From Candidatus Omnitrophota bacterium (lineage in GTDB: Bacteria; Omnitrophota; Gorgyraeia; 1-14-0-20-64-10): 14,362 bases of DNA. Made by a program: the position numbers and the translations under genes. The notes beneath the pieces are model-generated. The model did no database searches, was not told the origin of the DNA, and saw nothing but the letters and a program-made list of their open reading frames with translations. The DNA is taken from positions 1 through 14,362 of the forward strand of contig JAHFFF010000028.1 of the NCBI GenBank assembly GCA_023248095.1, read 5' to 3'. This document shows positions 1-6,542 of the stretch, piece by piece; position 1 is the stretch's first letter, and each line of letters begins with the position of its first letter.

Positions 1-316
1 GCGCAGGTGCCGGTTTCGGCAAAGGAGGAACAGGAGCTACAGGCCTGGCAATGAAAGGCGGTGGCGGAGGAACCGGTTTGGCAACCGGAGGTGGCGAGAC
101 TGGCAGCTTTGTCACAGGCACAGAGGGTGTAGCCCTCGTCGGTTTGACAACGGGAGCCTTTTCAGTCGTGACGGCTCGTGGGACACCACTCTTGACGGCA
201 GTGGCACGGACAGCAGGTGTCTTCTTTGTGACAGCTGGCTTGGAGGTCTTAGCAACTGTACGGGTCTTGGCAACCTTCGTGCTGCTCTTAGGACTGTTCT
301 TACGCGGACTCGGCAC
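1..316 (-). CDS. infB: Translation initiation factor IF-2, N-terminal part (cut by left edge)
   Basis: About 105 codons are visible and the frame is open to the left edge. The start is a GTG at 316-314, chosen because a strong GGAGGA lies five bases upstream; this gives a 17-base overlap with the end of nusA. The visible protein is low-complexity: Lys/Ser/Thr/Ala-rich for the first ~50 residues (MPSPRKNSPK..., resembling a histone H1-like tail), then Pro/Val-rich with runs such as PVPPPPP. No GTPase domain falls inside the window, so the IF-2 call rests on position: infB follows nusA directly in most bacteria, and IF-2 proteins carry variable charged or proline-rich N-terminal linkers. The usual IF2N opening (V/IYELAKEL-like) is not at the start. 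ylxR, often between nusA and infB, is absent. If the call is right, the product brings fMet-tRNA to the 30S subunit. An unrelated basic Pro-rich protein cannot be excluded. Confidence 0.68.
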   Translation of the reverse strand, partial: MPSPRKNSPKSSTKVAKTRTVAKTSKPAVTKKTPAVRATAVKSGVPRAVTTEKAPVVKPTRATPSVPVTKLPVSPPPVAKPVPPPPPFIARPVAPVPPLPKPAPA

Positions 317-1487
317 TTGGTTCCTCCGCTGGAGCTGTAGGCTCCTCCGGTTCAATCTTGGCCAACGCCTTTTTCGCCGCCTCAATCAATTTCTCAGCTG
401 TCTTCTCCCCAACTCCCTTAACCTGCGTTAGATCCTCTATCGAAAGACGGGCCAGCACATCGACGGTCTTGTAGCCTTTCTCCTCAAGGGCTTCCCTTAA
501 TTTAGGACCGACGCCGGGCAGATCACTCACGGACAACTTCGCCACCTTGGCAGCCTGGGCCTTCGTCCGAACGTCGATGTCCACGCCCGTCAGCCGGGAG
601 GCCAGGCGGACGTTCTGACCCTTTTTGCCGATGGCCAGGGAAAGCTGATCGTCCTCAACGATGACGTTCACCCGCTTCTTATCGGCAGAGACCTGAATCT
701 CCGTCACCTTGGCCGGGGATAGTGCGGCCGAAACGTATTCCTCCAGTTTCGGGCTCCACCGGATGATGTCGATCTTTTCCCCATGCAGCTCACGAACGAT
801 GTCCTTGACCCGCGTCCCCCGCATCCCCACGCAGGCCCCCACACAATCCACCTTCTCGTCTTTGGAGGTGACTGCAATCTTGGATCGATCCCCGGGCTCC
901 CGCGCGATCGACTTGATCTCGACGATCCCCTGGCTAATCTCCGGCACCTCGAGCTTGAACAGCTCCACCACCAAGCTGGGATTGGCCCGGGAAAGGATGA
1001 TCTGCGGCCCCTTGGCCGTCTTATTCACCTCGATGCAGTAGGCCCGGATCCGATCCCCAGGACGGAAGCTCTCCTTGGGTGACTGTTCTCTCTTGGGAAG
1101 AAGGCCCTCGGTCTTGCCCAGGTCCACAATGACCGCCCCACGATCAAACCGGTGCATCGTCCCGGTGATTAGGCTTCCACCCCTGGGTGAAAACTCCGTG
1201 AAGATGGCGCTGCGCTCCGCCTCCCGGATCTTGTGGAAGATCACCTGCTTTGCGGTCTGAGCGGCGATGCGCCCGAATCCGGAATTCGAGACCTCTTTCC
1301 CCTCGGAAATGATCTTGATCTCTCCGGTGTTGCGGTCCATCTTCACCGTGATGTCGGCCGTAGGCGAGCCCATGGCCTTGCGGGCCGCGCTGACCAAGGC
1401 CGCCTCAACGGCCTCAATGATCACTTCCCGGTCGATCCCCTTCTCGCGAGTCAGGTGGTCCAAGACCGCCAACAATTCAGGATTCAT
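300..1487 (-). CDS. nusA: Transcription termination/antitermination factor NusA
   Basis: 395 aa. NusA binds RNA polymerase near the RNA exit channel, modulates pausing and intrinsic termination, and supports antitermination. Visible domains: RNAP-binding N-terminal domain (1-100, with GRIAAQTAKQVI at 72-83); S1 domain (about 104-167, GAVIVDLGKTEGLLPKREQ); KH1 (about 203-262, DCVGACVGMRGTRVKDIVRELHG); KH2 (about 270-310, LSLAIGKKGQNVRLA); one helix-hairpin-helix C-terminal region (about 318-376, LPGVGPKL and VKGVGEKTA); then an acidic Glu/Pro/Ala tail. The length fits forms without the two acidic repeats of E. coli NusA (495 aa). The N-terminal domain is short between MDRNTGEIKII and GRIAAQTAK: only ~11 residues stand where many NusA proteins have about 40. 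The start is an ATG sharing ATGA with the rimP stop; AGGAGG lies ten bases upstream. The gene sits between rimP and infB, the classical operon order. Confidence 0.97.
   Translation of the reverse strand: MNPELLAVLDHLTREKGIDREVIIEAVEAALVSAARKAMGSPTADITVKMDRNTGEIKIISEGKEVSNSGFGRIAAQTAKQVIFHKIREAERSAIFTEFSPRGGSLITGTMHRFDRGAVIVDLGKTEGLLPKREQSPKESFRPGDRIRAYCIEVNKTAKGPQIILSRANPSLVVELFKLEVPEISQGIVEIKSIAREPGDRSKIAVTSKDEKVDCVGACVGMRGTRVKDIVRELHGEKIDIIRWSPKLEEYVSAALSPAKVTEIQVSADKKRVNVIVEDDQLSLAIGKKGQNVRLASRLTGVDIDVRTKAQAAKVAKLSVSDLPGVGPKLREALEEKGYKTVDVLARLSIEDLTQVKGVGEKTAEKLIEAAKKALAKIEPEEPTAPAEEPSAESA
322..327 (-). promoter_or_regulatory. Shine-Dalgarno for infB inside the nusA coding sequence
   Basis: GGAGGA on the minus strand, five bases before the GTG at 316-314. 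It lies within the codons for the acidic Glu/Pro/Ala tail of NusA, so the NusA C-terminus also encodes the infB ribosome binding site. This site is the reason for choosing the GTG start and suggests translational coupling of infB to nusA. Confidence 0.7.
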
Positions 1488-1954
1488 CTCAGACCGACCT
1501 CCTGCACGGCATGCGTGATCTGAGAAAGAGGGATCTGCAGCTTATCTCCTGAATCCAGCCTCAATACGATCGCCTCCTCATTGGCGCTCAAAAGCTCTCC
1601 ACGGTGCTCCTGCCGGGACTCCATCGCCTCTAAAGTGGCCACCTTCAATCGCCGGCCGATCACCCGCTCAAAATCGGTCCAGCGCTTCAGCGGCCGATCC
1701 AGTCCCGGGGAACTGACCTCCAACAGGTATCGCTCCGGAACGACATCGTGCTCATCCAAGATGGCGCCGATGGATCGATTCAGGCTGCTCAACTCATCCA
1801 ACGTAATCCCACGGGCCGTATCCACCAAGCACTTGAGCACCAGTCGGCCGCCTCCATAGTGGCAGACCAACTCCACCAGCTCTACCCCTCGGCTGGCCAG
1901 CAATGGCTCAATGACCTGTCGAACTTGGTTCGCAATCGCCGTCGAATCTAGCAT
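1484..1954 (-). CDS. rimP: Ribosome maturation factor RimP
   Basis: 156 aa from the ATG at 1954, the usual length for RimP (about 150), which helps mature the 30S subunit. The N-terminal domain (about 1-80) shows the family pattern: VRQVIEPLLASRGVELVELVCHYGGGRLVLKCLVD, then the Gly/Thr/Leu-Asp element GITLDELSSLNRSIG. YLLEVSSPGLDRPLK (about 82-96) is the strongest family signature. The C-terminal beta-barrel (about 97-156) follows. The frame is open further upstream to a TTG at 2035, but that would translate through the hairpin at 1976-2002 and add 27 residues not seen in the family, so the ATG is preferred. Its ribosome site is weak (AGGGG eight bases upstream). The stop overlaps the nusA start as ATGA. 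Confidence 0.93.
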   Translation of the reverse strand: MLDSTAIANQVRQVIEPLLASRGVELVELVCHYGGGRLVLKCLVDTARGITLDELSSLNRSIGAILDEHDVVPERYLLEVSSPGLDRPLKRWTDFERVIGRRLKVATLEAMESRQEHRGELLSANEEAIVLRLDSGDKLQIPLSQITHAVQEVGLR

Positions 1955-1972
1955 CGAAGAACCCCTAGGAAC

Positions 1973-2002
1973 AAAAAAGTGGGATACATACGTTCCCACT
2001 TT
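1973..2002 (-). terminator. Intrinsic terminator-like hairpin, possible attenuator before rimP
   Basis: On the minus strand AAAGTGGGA (2002-1994) is followed by a nine-base loop and its exact complement TCCCACTTT (1984-1976), then three more T. The 3' arm plus tail gives six consecutive U in RNA (1978-1973). This is a nine-base-pair stem (GC-rich in the middle) with a U-tract, a standard Rho-independent terminator. It lies 44 bases after the proS stop and ends about 18 bases before the rimP ATG. It may simply end the long operon, but a promoter at 2046-2075 lies upstream of it, so transcripts from that promoter must also pass it. Attenuation is an inference. Confidence 0.75.
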
Positions 2003-2045
2003 CATCCCCCGATTTCTCGAGGGAAGGCAGTCCAATTCAGCTTCT

Positions 2046-2075
2046 ATTATCGGGCGGGATGGCGCTCCCTGTCAA
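2046..2075 (-). promoter_or_regulatory. Sigma70-type promoter for rimP-nusA-infB, overlapping the 3' end of proS
   Basis: TTGACA (2075-2070, six of six consensus) and GATAAT (2051-2046, five of six) separated by 18 bases. The -10 box overlaps the proS stop codon (2049-2047). Transcription would start near 2039, giving a leader of about 85 bases to the rimP ATG that contains the hairpin at 1976-2002. The promoter is read from sequence only. Confidence 0.62.
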
Positions 2076-3777
2076 GGAGCTTTTTCAGGGTGGGAATCAC
2101 CTCAGCAGGTTTAACTAAAAGAGGCTCAGCCTTTTCGCGATGTTTTACCTCGATGGAACCTTTCTGCAATGTCTTTTCACTTAATAAGATACGCACGGGG
2201 AACCCGACCAGGTCCGCGTCCTTCATCTTGACGCCACCCGAAACCTCCCGGTCGTCCAGAAGCACCTCCAACCCCGCCTCCAGGGCCTCCCGATGCAACC
2301 CCTCTGCAGCCTCTCGGATGGCCGTATCCTCGTGGTTGATCGGGATAATCACCGCCAGATAAGGAGCCACACCCAGCGGCCAAAGGATGCCGGAGGAATC
2401 GTGGTGCGTCTCAATAATGGCCGCTAGGATGCGGGATACCCCAATCCCATAACAACCCATCACGAAGGGTCTCTGCCTTCCATCCTCATCCAGGAAGGTG
2501 GCATCCAGGGCAGCGGAGTATTTCGTGCCCAGCTTGAAGATGTGGCCGACCTCGATGGCAGACAAAAGCCTTATCGGCTTGCCGCATTGGGGACACGGGT
2601 CCTGTTCCTGCGGAATGCGGATATCGGCAACCTCATCCGGCTGAAAGTCCCGGCCGGCATTCACATTCATCAGGTGTTTATCCGCCTCATTCGCCCCGGT
2701 AACGGCGTTGACAATGTGCAGAATCGCCGGATCGGCGATCACCTTCACTTTTTTCAGCCCTACCGGGCCGCAAAAACCGACCGGGGCACCGGTGATTCGC
2801 TGGATGGTCGCGGCATCGGCCATCTGAAGGGAGGCTGCATGGGTCAGGCGCCGAAGCTTGCCCTCGTTGACCTCGTGGTCTCCCCGCACCAGCACGACGA
2901 TGGGATTGCCATCGGACAAGTAGATCAAGGTCTTGATCAACTGACTGGGCTGAACCTTGAGGAGTTGGCTCACCTTTTCTACGGAGAAGATGCCCGGCGT
3001 ATCGACCGGTTGGATAGGCATTGGGGCAGCCTGAGAGGAGGAACGGTGGACAATGGGCAATCCCACACCGGCCCGATCCAGGGAGGCCGCATAGGAACAG
3101 GAACTGCATCGGACCACGGTGTCCTCACCGCTGTTGGCCAGCACCATGAACTCGTGGGAATCGTCGCCCCCCATGATTCCGGTCTCCGCCTCCACAGGTA
3201 ACACCTCCAGCCCGCATCGAGCGAAGATCCTGAGGTAGGTATCGTACATCCGCTCGTAACTGACCGCTAAACCCGCGACATTCCTGTCGAAACTGTACGC
3301 GTCCTTCATCAGGAACTCACAGGAACGGACCACGCCGAATCGGGGCCTTGCCTCATCCCGGAATTTCGTCTGAATCTGGAACAAGGTCTTGGGAAGATCC
3401 CGATAGGAGCGCAGCTCGCCGGCCACCAGGTGCGTGATCACCTCCTCGTGCGTGGGGCCGAGCACCATCTCCTTCCCGTGCCGGTCCCGAAAGCGGAGCA
3501 TCTCCGGCCCCATCTGCGTGTATCGGCCCGATCGCTTCCACAGCTCTGCAGGCTGCAGGGCCGGCAACAAAACCTCCAAGGCGCCGGCCCGCGTCATCTC
3601 TTCGCGGACGATCCGGATCACCTTCAGAAGGATCCGGGTCCCCAGAGGAAGATAGGAGTAGGTGCCGGCAGAGAGCTTCCTCACCAGTCCAGCGCGCAGC
3701 ATGAGCCGGTGACTGATTGTCTCCGCTTCCGTGGGAGTCTCCCGAAGAGTGGGGATGTAGGCGAGGGTCCAACGCAT
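2047..3777 (-). CDS. proS: Prolyl-tRNA synthetase, bacterial type with editing domain
   Basis: 576 aa, the normal length of bacterial-type ProRS, which charges tRNA-Pro and hydrolyses mischarged Ala-tRNA-Pro. The class II core is visible: N-terminal MRWTLAYIPTLRETP, motif 1 region RAGLVRKLSAGTYSYLPLG (about 29-47), GPTHEEVITH (about 107), motif 2 FRDEARPRFGVVRSCEFLMKDAYSFD (about 139-164), and motif 3 GCYGIGVSRILAAIIE (about 438-453). An inserted YbaK/INS editing domain occupies about 225-385 (SQLIKTLIYL, VLVRGDHEVNEGKLRR, AIVN-like HIVNAVTGANEADKHLMNVNAGRDF). CPQCGKPI near 390 could bind metal. The anticodon-binding domain (LAVIIPINHED..., LLDDREVSGGVKMKDADLVGFP) ends the protein. The start matches the family, but no Shine-Dalgarno is visible: the ten bases before the ATG are AACTTTAAGT, directly after a perfect palindrome. 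It follows ispG by 37 bases. Confidence 0.98.
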   Translation of the reverse strand: MRWTLAYIPTLRETPTEAETISHRLMLRAGLVRKLSAGTYSYLPLGTRILLKVIRIVREEMTRAGALEVLLPALQPAELWKRSGRYTQMGPEMLRFRDRHGKEMVLGPTHEEVITHLVAGELRSYRDLPKTLFQIQTKFRDEARPRFGVVRSCEFLMKDAYSFDRNVAGLAVSYERMYDTYLRIFARCGLEVLPVEAETGIMGGDDSHEFMVLANSGEDTVVRCSSCSYAASLDRAGVGLPIVHRSSSQAAPMPIQPVDTPGIFSVEKVSQLLKVQPSQLIKTLIYLSDGNPIVVLVRGDHEVNEGKLRRLTHAASLQMADAATIQRITGAPVGFCGPVGLKKVKVIADPAILHIVNAVTGANEADKHLMNVNAGRDFQPDEVADIRIPQEQDPCPQCGKPIRLLSAIEVGHIFKLGTKYSAALDATFLDEDGRQRPFVMGCYGIGVSRILAAIIETHHDSSGILWPLGVAPYLAVIIPINHEDTAIREAAEGLHREALEAGLEVLLDDREVSGGVKMKDADLVGFPVRILLSEKTLQKGSIEVKHREKAEPLLVKPAEVIPTLKKLLDRERHPAR

Positions 3778-3787
3778 ACTTAAAGTT

Positions 3788-3811
3788 GGTACCAGGTACG
3801 TACCTGGTACC
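3788..3811. repeat. Perfect 24-bp palindrome between ispG and proS
   Basis: GGTACCAGGTAC is followed immediately by its exact reverse complement GTACCTGGTACC, with no mismatch and no central spacer. It fills most of the 37 bases between the ispG stop (3815) and the proS ATG (3777). As RNA it would fold into a ten-base-pair stem with an ACGU loop, ending ten bases before the proS start codon. There is no U-tract long enough for a typical terminator after it (AACTTTAAGT). It could be an mRNA-stability or processing hairpin, a dimeric-protein operator, or a dispersed palindromic repeat. I see no second copy in this window. Confidence 0.9.
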
Positions 3812-3814
3812 GAT

Positions 3815-5497
3815 TCACGGATCGACCCACTTGCCGTGGGCCTTAATGAGGGAAATCAGGCGTTCATCGGCCTGCTCGGAGAGGATGCCTCGTTCCACCA
3901 ACTCCTTGCCGACGTACAGGTTCACGGTACCCGGAGAACCGCCGACGTAGCCAAAATCGGCATCCGCCATCTCGCCTGGGCCGTTGACGATGCAGCCCAT
4001 GATGGCGATCTTCACCCCTTTGAGATGCCCGGTCTTGGACTTGATCCGCTGAGTCACCGGCTCCAGATCGAACAAGGTCCGACCGCATCCGGGGCAGGCG
4101 ATGTACTCCGTTTTGACCGACCGAAGGCGGGCGGCCTGCAGAAGATCGTACGTGAGAGTCAAGATTCGCTGCGCAGGAAAACGGGAGCGGATGACCACGG
4201 CATCCCCGATTCCGTCGACGAGCAGGCCCCCCACCTGCACCGCCGCCTCGATGAGGAACGCCAGGTCCTCCCGCTCGAACCGGCGGGCGTCCCAAACCAG
4301 AACGATCGGCCGGCGATCCTGTATTTCCTGAAGACGTTGGGCTAACCGGCGTCCTTCATCCAGCAACTCTTCCGCCTGAAGGATGTGAAACTTGGAACGG
4401 GCATTCTCGTTATCCTCCAGGACGAACTCGCACGGGGTATCCCGGCCACCCGCCTGGCGGGGATGCGGAGTGTCGCCGCGCATGAGCCCCACCTTCACCG
4501 GTTCCTCACCGCCGATCACCACGGTTTCGTACAGGGTCGGCACAGAGAGCCGCCGCTCCCACGCAAAGGGATGCAACGGAGGGGCCACCGTCTTGCCGCT
4601 GTCCCATCGCCCCTGCGCCCAGCGGGCCAAGGCGGAGGCGACGGGAACCTCCTGCACGGGATCCTCGGTGAGCGAGACGCGGATCGTATCCCCGATTCCC
4701 TCCGCGAGCAGAACCCCGATCCCGAGGGCCGACTTCAGTCGGGCATCCTGCCCCTCCCCGGCCTCCGTCACGCCCAGATGGAGCGGATAGGGCACCCCGT
4801 GCTTCTCCAGCGCATCCACCAAGAGACGATTCGCGTGAAGCATGACCACGGGGTTGGAGGCCTTCATGGAAAAGATGATCTGCCGGAATTCCGACGACTC
4901 CGCCACCCGCATGTATTCCAACGCAGATTCCACCATCCCCGCCGGCGTATCCCCGTACTGGTTCATGATCCGATCGGAAAGGGACCCGTGGTTGGTGCCA
5001 ATCCGAATCGCGCGGCCCAGGGCCTTGCACCTTTCGACCAAGGGCGTGAAGTTGCGCGCAATCCGGAGCAGCTCCTCCTGGTATTCCTGCGGGCTGTATT
5101 CCCGACGGGCAAACTGCTTGGAATCGGAGAAGTTGCCGGGATTGATCCGAACCTTCTCCACATGCTCCGCGGAGTCCAGCGCAGCCTTGGGATTAAAGTG
5201 GATGTCCGCCACTAGAGGTACAGAGACATCCTGTTTGAGAAGCTCCGCCTTGATGACGCCCAGGGCCTTGGCCTCCGTGGTGGTCTGCGCCGTGATCCGA
5301 ACCAAGTCGCATCCGGCCTTCACGAGCGCCTCCACCTGGCGGACCGTGGCCGCCACATCTTGGGTCTGGGTGGTGGTCATGGATTGAATCCGCAGGGGGG
5401 CCTCCCCACCGATCGGAAGGGACCCTACCTGCACCGAACGACTCTTGCGGCGAATCTCAGCCTTTACCAAAGAGGCTCCACAATCGGCCGCCGACAT
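3815..5497 (-). CDS. ispG: 4-hydroxy-3-methylbut-2-enyl diphosphate synthase, long three-domain form
   Basis: 560 aa; IspG/GcpE reduces MEcPP to HMBPP, the sixth step of the MEP pathway, using a [4Fe-4S] cluster. Domains: TIM barrel (about 15-285, IQSMTTTQTQDVAATVRQVEAL, LVADIHFNP, VRINPGNF, IGTNHGSL, LGVTEAGEG); an extra domain of about 155 residues (about 290-450); and the C-terminal cluster domain with Cys468 and Cys471 (CPGCGRTLFDLE), Cys502 (MGCIVNGPGE) and Glu509. Ordinary two-domain IspG is about 360-410 aa. The extra domain marks the long form known from plants, Chlamydiae and Bacteroidetes, though this one is shorter than most. The ATG at 5497 (GAGG four bases upstream) overlaps rseP by 41 bases. 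A TTG at 5470 with GGAG six bases upstream is an alternative and would remove nine residues that lie outside the conserved part. Confidence 0.96.
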   Translation of the reverse strand: MSAADCGASLVKAEIRRKSRSVQVGSLPIGGEAPLRIQSMTTTQTQDVAATVRQVEALVKAGCDLVRITAQTTTEAKALGVIKAELLKQDVSVPLVADIHFNPKAALDSAEHVEKVRINPGNFSDSKQFARREYSPQEYQEELLRIARNFTPLVERCKALGRAIRIGTNHGSLSDRIMNQYGDTPAGMVESALEYMRVAESSEFRQIIFSMKASNPVVMLHANRLLVDALEKHGVPYPLHLGVTEAGEGQDARLKSALGIGVLLAEGIGDTIRVSLTEDPVQEVPVASALARWAQGRWDSGKTVAPPLHPFAWERRLSVPTLYETVVIGGEEPVKVGLMRGDTPHPRQAGGRDTPCEFVLEDNENARSKFHILQAEELLDEGRRLAQRLQEIQDRRPIVLVWDARRFEREDLAFLIEAAVQVGGLLVDGIGDAVVIRSRFPAQRILTLTYDLLQAARLRSVKTEYIACPGCGRTLFDLEPVTQRIKSKTGHLKGVKIAIMGCIVNGPGEMADADFGYVGGSPGTVNLYVGKELVERGILSEQADERLISLIKAHGKWVDP

Positions 5498-6542
5498 TGA
5501 ACCTCAATAGGTCGTTGTACGTCACCACCGCCAGCAACAGGAGCAGGCACCCCAACCCCACGCGGGTCATCGTCTCCTGAACCCGAATGCTCACCGGCCG
5601 GCCCCGCAGCCTCTCCACGCATAGGAAGGCCAAGTGCCCGCCATCCAGAACAGGAATCGGCAGAAGATTGAACAGGCCGATGCTGGTGCTTAAGACCGCG
5701 ATGAACTGCAGGAGAGATACCACCCCCTGCTGTGCCACGGTCGAGGTGATGTAGAAGATGCCGATGGGCCCCGTGAACGATTCCTTCAGGGAGAGCCCCC
5801 CGGTGAGAATGCTCCAAAGGGAAAAAAGGGTCATGCGGGTCAAGAACCAGACTTGGGTTCCGGCCTTCAGGAAGGCTTGAGGCGGAGCGTACCGCTGGGT
5901 CCGGGTCTCATCGGAAGGGGTAATCCCCACGATCCCCACCCGGACCTTCGTGCCGAACAGATTGGTCCTCTCCAACACCTTGGGCTGGAGGAGTTGAGGG
6001 AATTGGCTTCCCTCTCTCTCGATGGTGAGCGTGACGGAGTCGGGCTGCGCCTGAATCGCCCGCGTCATCTGCTCCCAGCTGTCCACCGGTTTGCCTTCCA
6101 CTGCAAGGATTCGATCCCCTTGCCTTAAACCGGCCTGGGCCGCGGGGTATGCCGGCATCACCTGGCCGATCTTGGTAGTGTAAACCGGCGCCCCGACGAG
6201 AAAGACCACAAAGAAGAGGGAGAATCCCAGCGCATAATTGATGACGGGGCCGGCCAAGACGATGCTGCCGCGTTCCCTGACCGATCGGGCCCGGTATTCC
6301 CACGGCTTGGCGGGACGGGTACTCTCTTCCACCTCCCCGGCAAGTTTGACGTAGCCTCCAAAGGGGAGGAGGCTCAAGACGTACTCCGTCCCACCTCTCG
6401 TGCGCCGCAGCAGCTGAGGCCCGAAGCCGAAGGAGAAACGCTCCACCTTCACCCCGATGATGCGGGCCATGACGAAATGACCCCACTCGTGAACCAAGAT
6501 GATGAGGCTTAAGGTCACCAGAAATGCAAGCCAAGGGGTCAT
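5457..6542 (-). CDS. rseP: Site-2 intramembrane zinc metalloprotease RseP (PDZ-containing)
   Basis: 361 aa. RseP-family proteases cut within membrane segments of anti-sigma factors and remnant signal peptides. The zinc site HEWGH lies at residues 18-22 inside the first membrane helix (LAFLVTLSLIILVHEWGHFVMARIIG). FGFGPQL and LLPFGGYVKLAGE follow. A second hydrophobic segment is at about 95-120. One PDZ domain spans about 125-190 (VMPAYPAAQAGLRQGDRILAVEGKPV), whereas E. coli RseP has two. The second catalytic motif, NLLPIPVLDGGH (292-303), supplies the third metal ligand; a last helix is at about 325-343. The start is an ATG overlapping the dxr stop as ATGA, with AGGAGG four bases upstream. 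No anti-sigma or sigma gene is in the window, so the substrate is unknown. Confidence 0.96.
   Translation of the reverse strand: MTPWLAFLVTLSLIILVHEWGHFVMARIIGVKVERFSFGFGPQLLRRTRGGTEYVLSLLPFGGYVKLAGEVEESTRPAKPWEYRARSVRERGSIVLAGPVINYALGFSLFFVVFLVGAPVYTTKIGQVMPAYPAAQAGLRQGDRILAVEGKPVDSWEQMTRAIQAQPDSVTLTIEREGSQFPQLLQPKVLERTNLFGTKVRVGIVGITPSDETRTQRYAPPQAFLKAGTQVWFLTRMTLFSLWSILTGGLSLKESFTGPIGIFYITSTVAQQGVVSLLQFIAVLSTSIGLFNLLPIPVLDGGHLAFLCVERLRGRPVSIRVQETMTRVGLGCLLLLLAVVTYNDLLRFNVGGRLWSLFGKG

Noticed and set aside
51..431. Gly/Thr-rich plus-strand open frame of 126 codons
   Set aside because: It mirrors the Pro/Ala/Lys-rich infB frame on the opposite strand; low-complexity coding often opens the antisense frame.
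1955..2035. N-terminal extension of RimP from a TTG at 2035
   Set aside because: It would be translated through a terminator-like hairpin, adds 27 residues not found in the family, and leaves the natural ATG at 1954 with the usual RimP length.
2542..3201. A 219-codon plus-strand open frame
   Set aside because: Antisense to the ProRS editing domain, no domain or ribosome site of its own; high GC content makes long shadow frames common here.
3788..3811. Palindrome as a Rho-independent terminator or a phage attachment site
   Set aside because: No U-tract follows the hairpin on the minus strand, and there is no integrase, tRNA or duplicated flank to suggest integration.
3778..3814. T-box riboswitch upstream of proS
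   Set aside because: Only 37 bases separate ispG and proS, far too short for a T-box leader.
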